Assembly (NCBI GenBank): GCA_030620095.1
Contig: JAUTXW010001615.1
Coordinates: forward strand, 3,432,001-3,496,000
Origin: Kuschelorhynchus macadamiae
Taxonomy: Eukaryota; Arthropoda; Insecta; Coleoptera; Curculionidae
Direction of reading: 5' to 3'
DNA: 64,000 bases
In this document: positions 1 to 11,548 of the stretch, in pieces
How positions within the stretch are numbered: the stretch's first letter is position 1
Layout of the letters: each line of letters starts with the position of its first letter
Translations under genes and position numbers: made by a program
The notes under the pieces: model-generated
The model's database searches: none
What the model saw: only the letters and a program-made list of their open reading frames with translations
What the model was told of the DNA's origin: nothing

Positions 1-1
1 C

Positions 2-511
2 GGGAAGGATATTTCCAATGCTGTTTATGGACTTCTGCAAAAGTACAATTTAGATTTGTCAAAACTGTGTTCCGTTGCAACAGACGGAGCTCTTTCAATG
101 ACTGGAGTAAAAATTGGCTTCGTTAAAATATTACAAAGATCAGAGAAACTGGCAGTGACAAACCAGATTATCATCATATTCATTGTATAATCCACCAAGA
201 AGTTTTATGCTTGAAAGTGATAAAGTTGGAATGTTTTAAACTCAGTGAGAAAAATTATAAACTTCATAAGGTCGCGAGGCCTTAATCAGCGACAGTTTTC
301 TGCATTTTTACGTGATTTAGAAAGTGAGTACACTGGTTTATCAAATGATGTAGAGGTGCGATGGCTTTCGTGTTCTATGGTACTCGACCAGTTTTGGAAA
401 TTCAAAGAAGAAATACCCGTTTTCATGGAAACAAAAGGAGAAGATATCAGCTTATTGTGCGATGTAAGAGACCATTCCTTTGTTAATAATAGGCGCCATT
501 GGAAAGAATAA
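2..511 (+). pseudogene. hAT-like transposase fragment (ZBED5/GTF2IRD2 type), 5' end outside window
   Basis: The first ~190 bases read in frame 2 as a hAT-type catalytic stretch with the motif SVATDGALSMTG, the region of the second catalytic Asp. A frameshift near 165-170 moves the reading to another frame (HHIHCIIHQEVLC), and the rest (245-511) continues with NQRQFSAFLRDLE, a conserved segment of ZBED5/GTF2IRD2/SCAND3-like transposase-derived proteins, and then VEVRWLSCSMVL. Such proteins are hAT DDE transposases with an RNase H fold. The N-terminal part and C-terminal dimerisation domain are absent, the frame is broken and the gene begins before the window, so this is a relic. The family call rests on motif recall. 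Confidence 0.6.
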
Positions 512-516
512 AACAA

Positions 517-760
517 TTATTAGTATACTGGGAAAGTCAATAAGTACGGAGTCATGTCGAATTGACTACTTTTAAACCGAATCTGTGGAAAAGGAGAGAA
601 GTTGAAATCTGGTTTCTCTCTCTCTTTTAGTTACTACATAACTTATTAATAAGTTATGTAGTAAGAATAAAAAGGAAAAATGCTAAACTATAACATTAAT
701 CTAAATTTAATTACACAGTAACAAAATAAAAATAATCAGTAGACAAAATTGCGACAAACA
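517..760. other. Non-coding interval with a perfect palindrome
   Basis: No gene is seen. The interval holds a CT-rich stretch followed by a 34-bp perfect palindrome (listed separately) and AT-rich sequence. Confidence 0.5.
631..664. repeat. 34-bp perfect palindrome
   Basis: The sequence starting TTACTACATAACTTATT equals its own reverse complement over 34 bases with no loop. It could be the fused ends of a palindromic element or a cruciform-prone site. No function is inferred. Confidence 0.9.
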
Positions 761-1082
761 TTAAAAGCGCGTATTTCCCCCTCTTGCATTAATAACTGAT
801 TGACAGTGGTCTCGCATATTCATTATAAAATTTCTTATACTGTCCTGGTCCATTTCCCCACATATCATCTCGAGTGATATCCTCAATTCGGACAGGGTTT
901 GAGACGGTCGATTTAAAGCTCTAACTTTTCTGCCCATCTGATATCACAAATGCTCTATGGATTTAAGGTCTGGGCGTTGAGCTGGCTAGCCCATCACTGA
1001 GATCTCCACCTCTTCTAAGTATTCTAAGTATTCCTGTACTCTTGCAACGTGTGGCTTTGCATTGTCATGCATGAATAGAAAG
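761..1082 (-). pseudogene. Tc1-like transposase C-terminal relic
   Basis: The reverse strand reads FMHDNAKPHVARVQEYL, then PAQRPDLKSIEHL, then MDQDSIRNFIMNMRDHC and VINARGGNTRF before a stop. These are hallmarks of the Tc1 family C-terminal catalytic half: the HDNA(R/K)PH motif with the second Asp and the PDL..IEHLWD segment with the Glu. In-frame stops replace the expected Trp in VMGWPAQ and in EHLWD, and five residues (LEYLE region) are duplicated, so the copy is dead. The N-terminal half and inverted repeats were not found. Confidence 0.8.
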
Positions 1083-2100
1083 TCGTTGCCTATTTATTGA
1101 AATAATCTGATTTTGTTTGTTTCTCATTTAATTGTTGAACTGGCCTAATTTTAAAATCGGTCGGATCTTAGACAATTAGTATTTGCTCTACTTTGATTTT
1201 TAGTAATTGTCTATCAAAAGTAGTTTGACAGACTTCATGAGTCAAATTTTTAAGGTTATTTGAAATGTGTGTTGAATGTAGTTAGTGGTTCTGCAGTTTA
1301 AGGGACTAATCGAGCATAACAAACAATTTCACATTATTTTTAAAAATTGCTGCAACGCTATTTAAACAACCGGATTAAAAAAAAACGATGACTTTCTGTT
1401 GCTAATTGTTTTAATTAGTCTTTTAGATAATTATTTTTCATTATGATTAATACTTCAATTAAAACTCTATTTTTTTTTTTGAAAAAATTCCCGGAGCCTA
1501 TAATATTGATTTAATTTTTGTATAAAAAAATTAATTATACAGAATGTCTCAAAAAAACGGGTCAATGGTAATTTTTTATTTTTTTAATGAATTATCATTC
1601 ATTTCTGGAAATATCTTCCAAATATTTTCAAAATATACACGTTTGAAATTTGACATCAAATTTTGTCAGGCTATGAATTATAACCGATTTTACCGATAAA
1701 CTTCCAATCTAAACAGGAACGAACCAAATTTTCCCACAATACAGATTGGTGGATAGTTACACTGTCATCAAGATACAAATGTGCAGTGCCTTTTGCCATA
1801 AATAAAACCGATCGGAGAATAGAATCTCTCCAAATTTGGATTTGTTAATAATCAAACGCTAATATGTCAAAATCAGGTAAAAACATGAGAATGCTAAACT
1901 CGCAAAGAAATTAGGTGGTTCATTTAAAAAATAAACTTTGATACAAAACGGTTTTTTTAAACATCCTCGAAATTTTCGAAAACATGGCAAAAATAAAAAA
2001 TCGACAGCTCACAGCGTTTTCTGGAAAAATTGGGCGTTTTTAAAATCCAAAGTTATCTTCAATTAAAAATGCCACCTTGTACAGGGTGTCCAATTTTGGG
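1083..2100. other. AT-rich interval, no gene seen
   Basis: No coding region is supported. Around 1540 and 2068 there are ACAGAATGTCTC and ACAGGGTGTCC strings typical of mariner-like inverted-repeat ends, so decayed non-autonomous mariner material probably makes up part of this stretch. I could not pair the two ends convincingly. Confidence 0.4.
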
Positions 2101-2102
2101 TA

Positions 2103-4547
2103 GGGGAGACCGGGGTTTGTTGTTACAATTTAAACATAAGTATTTTCTACAGCATTTTATTAACCCTTTAAAAAAACTAATAATGATTATACATAGCATT
2201 GACTTACATCTGACTAACAAAGAAAATAAAGTCTTCTCATATTAACCACAGAATAATTTATAACATGTTTTATTAAGTAATGCAAATTGTCACAACCTAA
2301 CCCACTACGGGGTTTGATCCTTGGGGTTAATTGTTACACATTTAAACATCGTCGTCAAAGTCACAGTTAGAACATACAAGAACAATTTTGGTACATTTAA
2401 TCAATTTTTCACCTGGCCTCGATTTGGAAAATGTTTCAGTGCAAACTAAACAAAAGACATCATCTTCATCAGATGATACATCTTTTAGCTTAACGGATTT
2501 TCTGGACTTAATTATTGCTTTCCTTTTTTATTTGCCGTAATATTTCTTTTGATACCAGAACACTTTACTGCCTGTTTCTGTTTTTTGGAATTTCGATTGG
2601 CTTCTTCTAACTCAAGTTCTTTTTTATTAGGAGTGTCCGTTAGGATAGCGTTTACGACCTTTAATATTTCTTTTACGTGGTTCCGATTTTGGAAATGGAC
2701 GTATATCTGAAGGGCTGTAATATAATTTATCATGAGACGAATCAGGCTTTGGCGAGGCAGAATTAGATTGTCCTTTACTATTTTTAACTAAATTAGATAT
2801 CGGCAAGGAGCAAGGGTTATAATAAAGTGGATCACGTGAACAACCAGGTTTTGGTGAACTACAAGCAATGGAAGTTTTAATATTCAGAGGCTCTGGAGAT
2901 TTACGTGGTGTTTTTGGGTTAGGATCTATTATTTATTCTACATTTTTGGAATTCACATTAGCAGATTCTTCGTGCTCAACTGAATGGTCAGTAGCTTGTT
3001 CGTTATCCGGATTAGGACAATCTGTCACGGCACTTGTAAGTAACTCATCGTCATTAAAGATAAACCTATTCACAGGATATATTCCAGCCAGCGGTAAAGC
3101 ATCTCGTACAATTCCGGGAATGTCATAGATTGACATAGTCTTGCCTGGATTATTTCTTAACCATGAATTGCACAGCCTATTCACATACTTTTTTAGTAGA
3201 CCGATAAAATTAACAACACTGTTATTTTTGTACAGATCTATGCCTTTAATAGACAGATGGGAGTCCTGGTTATCTAAAATTAGTAACACGAGTCTCTCTT
3301 TTGTGCACCTGTATGTTTTATAAAATGTAAGTCCTCCTGCACCATCCAACCTGATTTATTTGCACTTCCAATACACCCGGGTGGGCCGTTCGCAACTAAA
3401 TAGCTTTTATAATTTTTCCTAGGGAATACAAATATTGGAGGTACCGTGTTTCCGCTAGCACTTACAGCTAGAGCTAAAGTGATCAAAGTTCCTCTTTCGG
3501 CTGAAGTCACAGAACCGACTTGCTTTACTCCCTTCTTGGCTATGATCCTATCTGGCTTTTGAACTGTAGTGATCCCAGTCTCAACTATGTTGTAAATGTC
3601 TTGATACTCACACTTATACCGATCCATGACTTCTTCAGAAGATTAAAAAACTTGTTTACATTTTCTCGTTTAAAACTTGTTGCTCTGCTTAGGCTGGTTG
3701 CCTCTGGTGTTCTGAGATAGCTCTGGATGACGCTTACGAAACGCATCCAGTCGGCTGAGGCCATTGAATTTTCTTGCCAGGTTTGACGAACTGGAATTCA
3801 ATTTTTAACGGCCAACTCAAAAGCCAGTCTTCGAAACTCTTTAGTTAAAAGGCCAAAATACATTTTGGAACATTCCACTAAATAAATTGCCGCCAGTTCA
3901 GCTTCCATAGGATCTGGTAGAATTTGTCGATTCCTTATATAAACAACCTTAGGATCTGGTCTATTAAGTCCTGGAAAAGAAGAATGATTTGGAATAATAG
4001 GTGCATTTTAGGTTTGGTTGTTTTATGACAAAAATGTTTATTGTTGAATATTGTTCTGCAACTGTCCTAAGAGATCTTCCAGTTGCCAACACTTCATTTG
4101 CCGCAGCGCCAAAAGTCTCTATTGAAGAATTTCCCCTGTGGTGGTTGTTTGTTACAGTGTAACAACTTGCCCCGCCGACACTATAACAACCTACCCCAAC
4201 CACATGTTTTGAACAAATTGGTTTACACTAGCCGAACCCTAAATTTATTCAAATTGAATTAGGAATACAAATGTTACTTACGTGTAGGTATATCTTCTGA
4301 CAATATTAGAAATATATCACACTTTTACCTCATAGTAATAAAACAAATTGTAAACAACAAAACATTTACTTAAAATATAAAACACTGAAATTCAAGTTAC
4401 CGAGGATATACGTTTCCGATCAACAACTGATCGTCTCGCATGGTACGCTTGAGCGGTGGGTGGGGTGGCAGCGCTGTATTGTCTTTGGCGCGCATTTTAA
4501 ACTACATGTAAGAACCTTCCCCTGTAACAACCAACCCCGGTCTCCCC
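2103..4547 (-). mobile_element. Pogo/Tigger element with TA target duplication
   Basis: The ends are inverted copies: the left end begins GGGGAGACCGGGGTT and the right end is its reverse complement (AACCCCGGTCTCCCC). They match over about 25 bp with one difference. Both ends are flanked by TA (2101-2102 and 4548-4549), the target duplication expected for Tc1/mariner/pogo elements. The 2.4-kb body encodes a pogo-type transposase on the minus strand. The element lies inside older repeat sequence containing ACAGGGTGTCC just left of it. Confidence 0.9.
2342..4140 (-). pseudogene. Pogo/Tigger-type transposase, frameshifted
   Basis: Reading the minus strand from ~4140: a helix-turn-helix segment (AANEVLATGRSLRTVAEQYS), a region ending FRRLAFELAVKN, a CENP-B-like DNA-binding part (ASADWMRFV, then RTPEATSLSRATSF), the DDE_1 catalytic domain (VGSVTSAERGTLIT, GPPGCIGSANKSGWM, LLILDNQDSHLS, NNPGKTMSIYDIPGIV), and a C-terminal tail with a Cys pair (FCLVCTETFSKSR). 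The gene is interrupted by several frameshifts, for example near 3625 and 3300 and in the tail. After the second catalytic Asp (LDNQDSH) the sequence jumps from KNNSVVNF to LLKKYVNRLCNSW; about 20 residues that normally hold the HS..LQPLD segment with the third Asp are missing. It is therefore non-functional. Confidence 0.85.
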
Positions 4548-4549
4548 TA

Positions 4550-5127
4550 CTTTTGCGGGGTATATCAAAAATTTTTATAGATAGAAAGTTGAGGTTTTAG
4601 CGACAGTGTGCTACTTTTTCGTAAAACTAAAAATACCGTTAACACAATGTTCATAGCCCTTTTAGTTTTTAAGATACAGGGCTAAATTGAAAATGTTGCA
4701 TTTTCAAGCACCCCTCGTGTCTCAACTATTAGATAACTTATCGAAAATGTGAAAACAGTTTCTGGGTCCGGTAAACTACCCCGACAGACGATTTTTGCAT
4801 ATTTTATTTTTTTTTTTTGCAGAAAGTACCCTTTTGTAATATTACATTTCAAAAATAAAAATTGCGGAATATGCAAGAGTTTTCCTTTAATTAAAAATCA
4901 CACTCGGGCACAATTTGACAGTCTGAAAACGAAAAATTTAGCAATCTTGCCAGATTTTAGATTTAACAATTTGTTAAAGGAAATGAAATGACTGAATTGT
5001 AATTATTTATTGTTATTATTATAGTTTTAGTGAAGGTTGTGTTGACGAACTTGGGCTAATCGAACTTTAACGAGACAGATTCAACTAACAATATAGGTTT
5101 TGTTACGGAAACAGCCCTCTTTCAATA
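4550..5127. other. AT-rich interval, no gene seen
   Basis: The part from 4552 to ~4700 continues the repeat that the pogo element interrupted. The rest is AT-rich. Short open frames here lack codon bias or recognisable motifs. Confidence 0.4.
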
Positions 5128-5129
5128 TA

Positions 5130-7132
5130 CAGGGTGATTCATGAGGAAATGTCAATACTTCAGGTACATATTCAGGACCAAAAAATAAACATAAAAGTCT
5201 ATATAAATAAGTATCCGCAAGGCCTTAGTTCTGGAGATACAGGGTGTTAAAGTTTTTATTTCATTTTCCTATTTTTTAAATAAAATCTATGATAATGTAA
5301 ATAATGGTGTGAAAATTGATATACGGGGGTTTTTTGGTATGACAAATTCGAATCTAATATTAGTATTGCTCTTACCTGTAGGGGGCGCCACCTACATGTC
5401 TTTCTACTTCTTCGAACAATCACAACTTTTTGGTACAGTCTTATATTACATTTTTTTGTAAAACAAATTATTCCCTTGCCATTTCTGCGTCAAAAAGGTA
5501 TGTAATGTACCTGTTAAAAGTGGATACGAGCAACCGTTTTCGAGATATTTGGATTTAAAACAGTTTCGGCGCATGTGATTTTTTTTTTATCAAATTCACA
5601 TAAAGTATGGGGATGTTTCCAAGTGCGAAAATTGTATCTGAAAGGGAATCGGGACCCAACGTTGAAGTAGAAGAGGCTATACTCAATGCCGTCGAAAATG
5701 ATCCAAGCATAAGCACTAGGCGGATTGCAGATACTTATCAAATTACACAACCGTCTGCTTGGAGAAATCTTCACATTAATTGTTTATATCCATTTCATTT
5801 ACAACGGGTTTAACATTTGTAGGAGGGTGATTTTGAGTTGAGAATGCAATTCTGTAACTGAATTAATGAAGATCGGAGGTAGTATAGGTAAGTTTTGTTC
5901 ACTGATGAAGCACACTTCACGCGTGATGGTATAAATAATCTTCACAATGAACACCGGTGGTCCTATGAAAATCCTCACGCTACAGTAGAACACCATTTCC
6001 AACATAAATTTAGCATTAATGTGTAGTGTGGAATGTTAAATGGTCATTTAATAGGTCCATTTATAATAGACGGTAGTCTTACAGGAGAAAAATATTTAAA
6101 CTTTCTTGAAAATCACTTGCGAAATCTGTTAGAAGATGTTCCCCTTAATGTAAGACAAAACATGTATTTGCAGCATGATGGAGCCCCTGTACACTACAGT
6201 TTACTTGTAAGACATTTTTTAAACCAAAACTTTCCAAACCGATGGATTGGTCGGGAAAGTCCGTTTAATTAGCCACTTAGATCGCCAGACCTTAATCCTT
6301 TGGATTATTGTCTTTGGGGATGGTTTAAATCACTGGTATATTCCACTAAAGTAAATCCAAGAGAAGCATTATTGGATCGGATAACAAACGCAGCACAAAC
6401 ACTAAGAAATGCACCCGAATGTATCCACAGAGCAACCCGGTGCTCTCTGCAACTCTATGGTGTATAGAGCTGACCTGTGCTTAGAAGCAAATGGTAGAAT
6501 TTTTGAAAATTATAAAACGTAACCTAGATTTTATTAAAAACAACTTAATAATAACAATTTTAATAAAAATTAAATACCTTTTGTTTAGTTTATGTCTGAG
6601 GCACTGAATACACACCTCAAAAAGATGTGTTAGTCTTTCATTTCAAAGCTTTTGTGCCAAGATGCGTATAAATTTGGACAAAATAACAAACTTTTAAAAT
6701 TTTGCGATAAAAAATTACATGAGCCGAAATTGTTTTAAATCCAAATATCTCGAAAACGGTTGCTCGTATCCACTTTTAACAGGTATACCTTTTTGACGTA
6801 GAAATGGCAAGGGAATAACTTGTTTTACTCAAAACGTTGTGATTGTTCGAAGGAGTAGAAAGACATGTAGGTGGCGCCCCCTACAAGTAAGAGCAATACT
6901 AATATTAGATTCGAATTTGTCATACCAAAAAACCCCCGTATATCAATTTTCACTTCATTATTTACATTATCATAGATTTTATTTAAAAAATAGGAAAATT
7001 AAATAAAAACTTTAACACCCTGTATCTCGAGAACTAAGGCCTTGCGGACACTTATTTATATAGACTTTTATGTTAATTTTTTGGTCCTGAATATGTACCT
7101 GAAGTATTGACATTTCCTCATGAATCACCCGG
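5130..7132 (+). mobile_element. DD41D mariner-like element A with ~455-bp inverted ends
   Basis: The left end CAGGGTGATTCATGAGG is repeated in inverted orientation at the right end, and both are flanked by TA (5128-5129, 7133-7134). The inverted repeats run about 455 bp inward (to ~5590 and from ~6700), including internal copies of an ACAGGGTGTTAAAG string. Long inverted ends carrying sub-repeats are typical of several insect Tc1/mariner groups. The body holds a degenerate transposase with 41 residues between the second and third catalytic Asp. Confidence 0.9.
5607..6524 (+). pseudogene. DD41D mariner-like transposase (element A), decayed
   Basis: Conserved blocks in order: SERESGPNVEVEEAILNAV and ISTRRIADTYQITQPS (helix-turn-helix), LYPFHLQRV, VLFTDEAHFTRDGI (first Asp), HNEHRWSYENPH, GPFIIDGSLTGEKYL, LQHDGAPVHYS (second Asp), RWIGRES, and LRSPDLNPLDYCLWGW (third Asp). 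From the Asp of HDGAP to the Asp of PLDY there are 41 intervening residues, placing it in the DD41D group of Tc1/mariner. The N-terminus is missing, frameshifts occur around 5810-6030, and a TAG replaces the Trp before PLRSPD. It is not functional. Confidence 0.85.
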
Positions 7133-7134
7133 TA

Positions 7135-7721
7135 GACTCGGAATTCGGTTAACGCGCTACCGCTCTTTACAGAAAACCTAACCAATCCTAACCTGACCTA
7201 ATCCGCATTTTTATTAATTATAAGTTTTGTTATAAAAGAATTTACTTTTACGTGTATCATCACTTATAGGTATTTCTTTAAACAGTCGGAAAGATGTTTG
7301 AAATCAAAATTACCTTTAATTTGTATAATAATCACATTTTAAAGTAACGTTTGAGTCCTGATGAGAGTTTTCCACACATTTTCTCAATTTGGACTACTAG
7401 AATGGCTTTCTTATTTAATTAGAATTAGGATGCAGGGTCAAGTCAAGAAGTTGTCGGACCCTACTTTATTTTTTTACCCTGTATGTTTATAGACTAGAAA
7501 ATTTTTCTTTTTTTACCTTTTCAAAAATTTATAATAGTATGCACTTTTTTCAGAAACACGCAAATAAATGTCAATTTTCTGAAATTAAATGCATAATTTA
7601 ATAGTAGGCTATGGCCATTGTTTATGACAACAAACCAAAATAAATGTCAATTATTTGTCCCATCGGTTTTTGGTTTATAAAGCAGTTTATAAACGTTTTT
7701 TTGCTTCTTTTTTTTCGAATA
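7135..7721. other. Interval with mariner-like terminal strings
   Basis: No gene is seen except the exon relic immediately to the right. ACCCTGTATG at ~7480 resembles an end or sub-repeat of a mariner element whose first exon follows at 7722. Confidence 0.4.
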
Positions 7722-7819
7722 ATGGCAGCGTATAAAAATGATGAAAAATATGATAAGCTGGTATTTTTTTTACCGAGTAATGAACATTCTGAAGAAACTT
7801 CGTAATTATATTTCCAAAG
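7722..7819 (+). pseudogene. First-exon relic of another DD41D transposase
   Basis: Beginning with ATG, this reads MAAYKNDEKYDKLVFF and later LYFQ, then meets a canonical donor (AAAG|GTAAGTAAG). The intact element at 53.7 kb has a first exon of almost the same length with a similar pattern (KYDMMVCF, LYFN) and a donor at the corresponding position, so this is the homologous exon. A TAA stop interrupts the frame just before LYFQ. No following exon was found; the next kilobase is unrelated. Confidence 0.6.
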
Positions 7820-7891
7820 GTAAGTAAGCTATTATGGCTATGAAGATCTATATTATCATTTTACTAGACATCCTGTATATCAAAAAAAGAA

Positions 7892-8200
7892 CTATTCTTG
7901 CTCTCGTAGGTGTACCCCCATGAGAACTTTTATCATATAAACATCTATACTATACATACACTTGTCAGTAATCCATTTCCCATAAGGAATATACGAGAGT
8001 TTCTGTAATATCCGGCCCCACCTTTCATTTTTGGCTGATGATAATTCCAGTGGGAACGTAAAATTGTGTTCCAGATATCGACAGAGTGATAAATATCCTT
8101 CGGGAATACTGTAAAAATATACTCTATTGCTTTCAGTATACGGAATTGAACTTCTAATTTGCGTAACAAAACCTTTTTGATTATGAAAAAATAAAAACAA
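7892..8200 (-). other. Unrecognised open frame of 102 codons
   Basis: An open minus-strand frame of about 100 codons contains the unusual-looking segment NRVYFYSIPEGYLSLCRYLE and a cluster SSAKNERWGRILQKLSY. I do not recognise a family. The composition is less biased to Lys/Asn/Ile/Phe than random AT-rich frames here, so it may be a relic or an exon, but no clear splice sites were confirmed. Treat it as unproven. Confidence 0.2.
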
Positions 8201-9122
8201 AATAAGAAAACGCTATACTGGAGTATCGAGGTGGGTTTATTTCAGTAAGTATGGTAAGTAAATGAATCGTGTAATTATGTATGTCAGATCTGAATTTAAA
8301 AATCTTTACAGATAAAAGGCGTGGAGATGAAAAATGTTTATTTATCCCAATCTAAATGATATTTAGATAAGGGCTGGTATTTTCATCTCCGTATAATTTT
8401 ATTCGGTTGATATTTTCCACGGTTACAATTGCCCCAACAATCGTTTCTACGGTAAATATTCGAAGAATAAAGTTATTTGGGGATGAAAATATTGGACCTT
8501 AATGAAATAGATGTATTATCGTAAATTCTTGTTTGCCCATGCGCAAGAAGACTAGTTAAACTAACAATAATTTATGGCTTGTCAAACGACATAAAAATGT
8601 AGCAAGAACAATGCAAATATCGTCGTCAGTATCACGAAGTGGCTTATCTCATTTTTTCTAATTATACAAGAGAGCGTTTTAAAGATTTTTTTGAGAATCA
8701 ACTTGTCGCTGAGAGAAAGGTATTAAGGGTATCTAAATATCCTTGTGGGCATGTATGTATATATACACATGCTATCAAAATATAAGCAATGAGTGACTCA
8801 AACTCAATTTATAATTTAGGTACTCAGAATTTACAAAAACAAGAGATACGTCATTTCGCGAAATTAAAGGTTCGTAGCTCAAAGAGTCATAATCTTAGTT
8901 ACGTCGGTGTTATCATTACGTAATTAGTAACTTTGCTAGATTTTGAAAAGAATGACATGAATTATTGAAATACAAATAATCACAAAAAGAACAATGACAA
9001 AGTAAATATACGTATTTACGTATTACAGTTGATATCTTTTTAACTCTTTATAGAAAACATAGCAACACTAACAACATTTATAACTATTAAGTATTTTTGT
9101 AGAAATATAGAATTGAATTCTA
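8201..9122. other. AT-rich interval, no gene seen
   Basis: No coding motif, inverted repeat or tandem repeat of note was identified by eye. Confidence 0.4.
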
Positions 9123-11548
9123 TTAATCATGTGGAAGATTTAAGTAAAATTCTTGGAATTCTTTTATACGAATTAATGGTGTGTCTCCTTCACAAAACGA
9201 CTTTAAATCCCTAAATTTTTCTTTGGTTATTTTTCATGGCTGTGGATTCAAAACATCATGGGAAATATCTTTTAAATCAAGTTTTCGCCTCTTTAATTTA
9301 AAAAATTTGTATTCTTTTTGAAGGTGGCTTGTTTTATAAAATATTTTAAGATTGTCATGTTTTTTGACTTTAATTTCCATAAGAGCGTGCCATTTTATGG
9401 CAACTTATGGACCAAATTCTTAAATCCTTAGCCAATTTCCCAAAATCATAAAATCACTGTGCTGAAGGTCGTGCACGATGTATGGCTGCTTGCAAGATGA
9501 ATGATAAGATGCAGTTGGACAGGCATAAAAATGTCACCCGCACTGGACAATGCTGTTGAAATCTCACTGTGGGCAGAATCTCCTTAATTCTGTCTATGGT
9601 ACGACTCAAAAAAGAATAGTGAGATGTCTTCTATATTGGATGTATTATCTAGAACATATAAAAGCATTGTTGGATGGAATTTTTATTTTGCCCATTGCAT
9701 CCATATGAAAATAAGGCAACAGACCTAATATGTTTTTTAGAATCGTATATTTGTAGTGTCTTAAAAACACAGGAAATTATTTCAGATGCTCCTCGTTTAA
9801 TGTGTAAGTCACTCCAGACAAAACAATGACTTACGCTCTTAAAGCGATATCGTATGCGGTAAAATTGTAATTTGCAAGACGTCTTTTATTGCCTTGTTTG
9901 TGGTAAGTAAATGACCTGTTGTAGGTCAAAAGTTGCACATGCAATACCACTGCCATCATTTAAAGCTTTTTCTTTAACACACCTTTTAATTTCTCTAATT
10001 TTATTTTTCTCGTCGCAATGCTTTTCATATCTGCACTTTTCTTCTACGTCTTTGTCACCTTGTTTGTAAGACATAGATAGCTAGCACTGGTCTTTTTTCG
10101 AAAATGAAATGAAAGATTTAATGATCGAAACACTTTGCGGTATAGGTCAATCGAGGGTTTATCGTCATTGAGATTTAGTTCTTCTATAAACACGGAATAC
10201 CTTTTTGGAGGTAGTTAATTCTGGATGAAGGTATTCCTTGCTTGAATTTGATCGGCAGTAGTGGGGTTCAACTTTTGGATACCTTTGAATATGGTTGTAA
10301 ATTGCATCTCGAAGTGCCTTATCACGCGCAATCACGAGGTTTGACTGCCTACCACCTCTCTTTTCCCCTTTAACTATCCCACTTGAAGTTTTTCCAAGCA
10401 AGTTCTCATTATTCTTTCAGAGATGCCCAGAGTGTGGTTGCCTTTCATAGTTAGGTAATATTTGCGACTCATTTGAGTACTCTTTTGAGCTGTTTCCGTT
10501 ATCTTAACGTGACGTAAAATAAATTTCCGCTGGCGTGTTAAGTTTCCCAATTGCTTAAAAGATGTAAATGTTTCAATCTATTGCTTTTCATTTACCAATG
10601 AACACTGTCGACTCTGCTTCTTGCAAAGTTCACTATTACATCTTTGCTTAACTATTCTGGCTGGTACTAAAGCATTATTTTTGGGGTTAACATATTCTTC
10701 TCCAAAAACCCCTAAATTTTTTAACCATTTTCTTTGTTATTTACTTTTTGAACGAAATCCTCTGGTTCAAGTACCGTTTTTCTCTTACCGTTAAGACAAT
10801 GCTTTTTTTTCCTCTCGTTAGTTTTGGAATGGCTCTTGCAAGAATCAACATATTCTCGAAAATGGTCATAACACAATAACCTAAGACAGACGTGACAGGT
10901 AGCAAATATCTCTATCTTGCAATAGGGTGCCTCACACGCTTGTTTGTATGACAGATCCTCACGATCAGAGATGTCTTCTAAAAAAACGGTAAGGTCGCTA
11001 CTGCTGTTATTATTTGCGTCATTTTTGAAAATTGCCCCTGGTACATCTTGAGTGTCTTGATCAAGCACTTGTTTATCGTTTTCACTGCTGCCTAAAATAG
11101 AAATAAAAACTAAATCTCTTTTTTTACAAACGCTGGGGAAGTACCCATTTCCCATTTTTTCTTTGAGTACTGACCTAACATGTTTCGACAATTCCGCTTT
11201 TTTTGGGAAATTAGGTAAGATTCCAAGACTTACCGTTGTTTAAAAATATGATATTTCATGACAAAATCCACTATTAACAAAAATAAAATAAAATTACCTT
11301 TTTTAAAATCGTTGTCCAAGTTATAAATAAGTCTGATTACGATATTTTCTAGCCAGCATTCCCAATGTCATCTCATCAGAACTATGGCACTCAATATCTG
11401 CATCTTTTTTGGCCAGTTTTGCCAAGGGGGTATTATCTTCAGAACTATCACTTTCTTGGCCCTTTACTGTACGGTCTTGCACATCAATTACTTTTTCTAT
11501 ACACCACTTCTTTTTATGAAAAATTTTTACTTCACTTCCTTTATTCAT
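9123..11548 (-). pseudogene. Decayed DNA-transposon-type gene of an unnamed insect family
   Basis: Minus-strand blocks spread over 2.4 kb belong to one recognisable insect protein family that I know only as uncharacterised: an acidic N-terminus (11548-11321), a Cys-rich domain (ATCHVCLRLLCYDHF), a GRQSNLVIARDKALRDAI segment, YPKVEPHYCR followed by KEYLHPELT, an ACATFDLQQV block, HIKRGASEIISCVF, VALFSYGCNGQNKNSI, FYDFGKLAKDLRIW and a C-terminal KFRDLKSFCEG. The order HYxR, TFDLQ, SCxGQN and DLxxLC matches proteins that look like RNase H-fold transposases; in that case the G-C-N-G-Q-N block would correspond to D-x-C-x-G-Q-N, with the acid lost. Several frameshifts and stops break it. No terminal inverted repeats were found. 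Confidence 0.5.
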
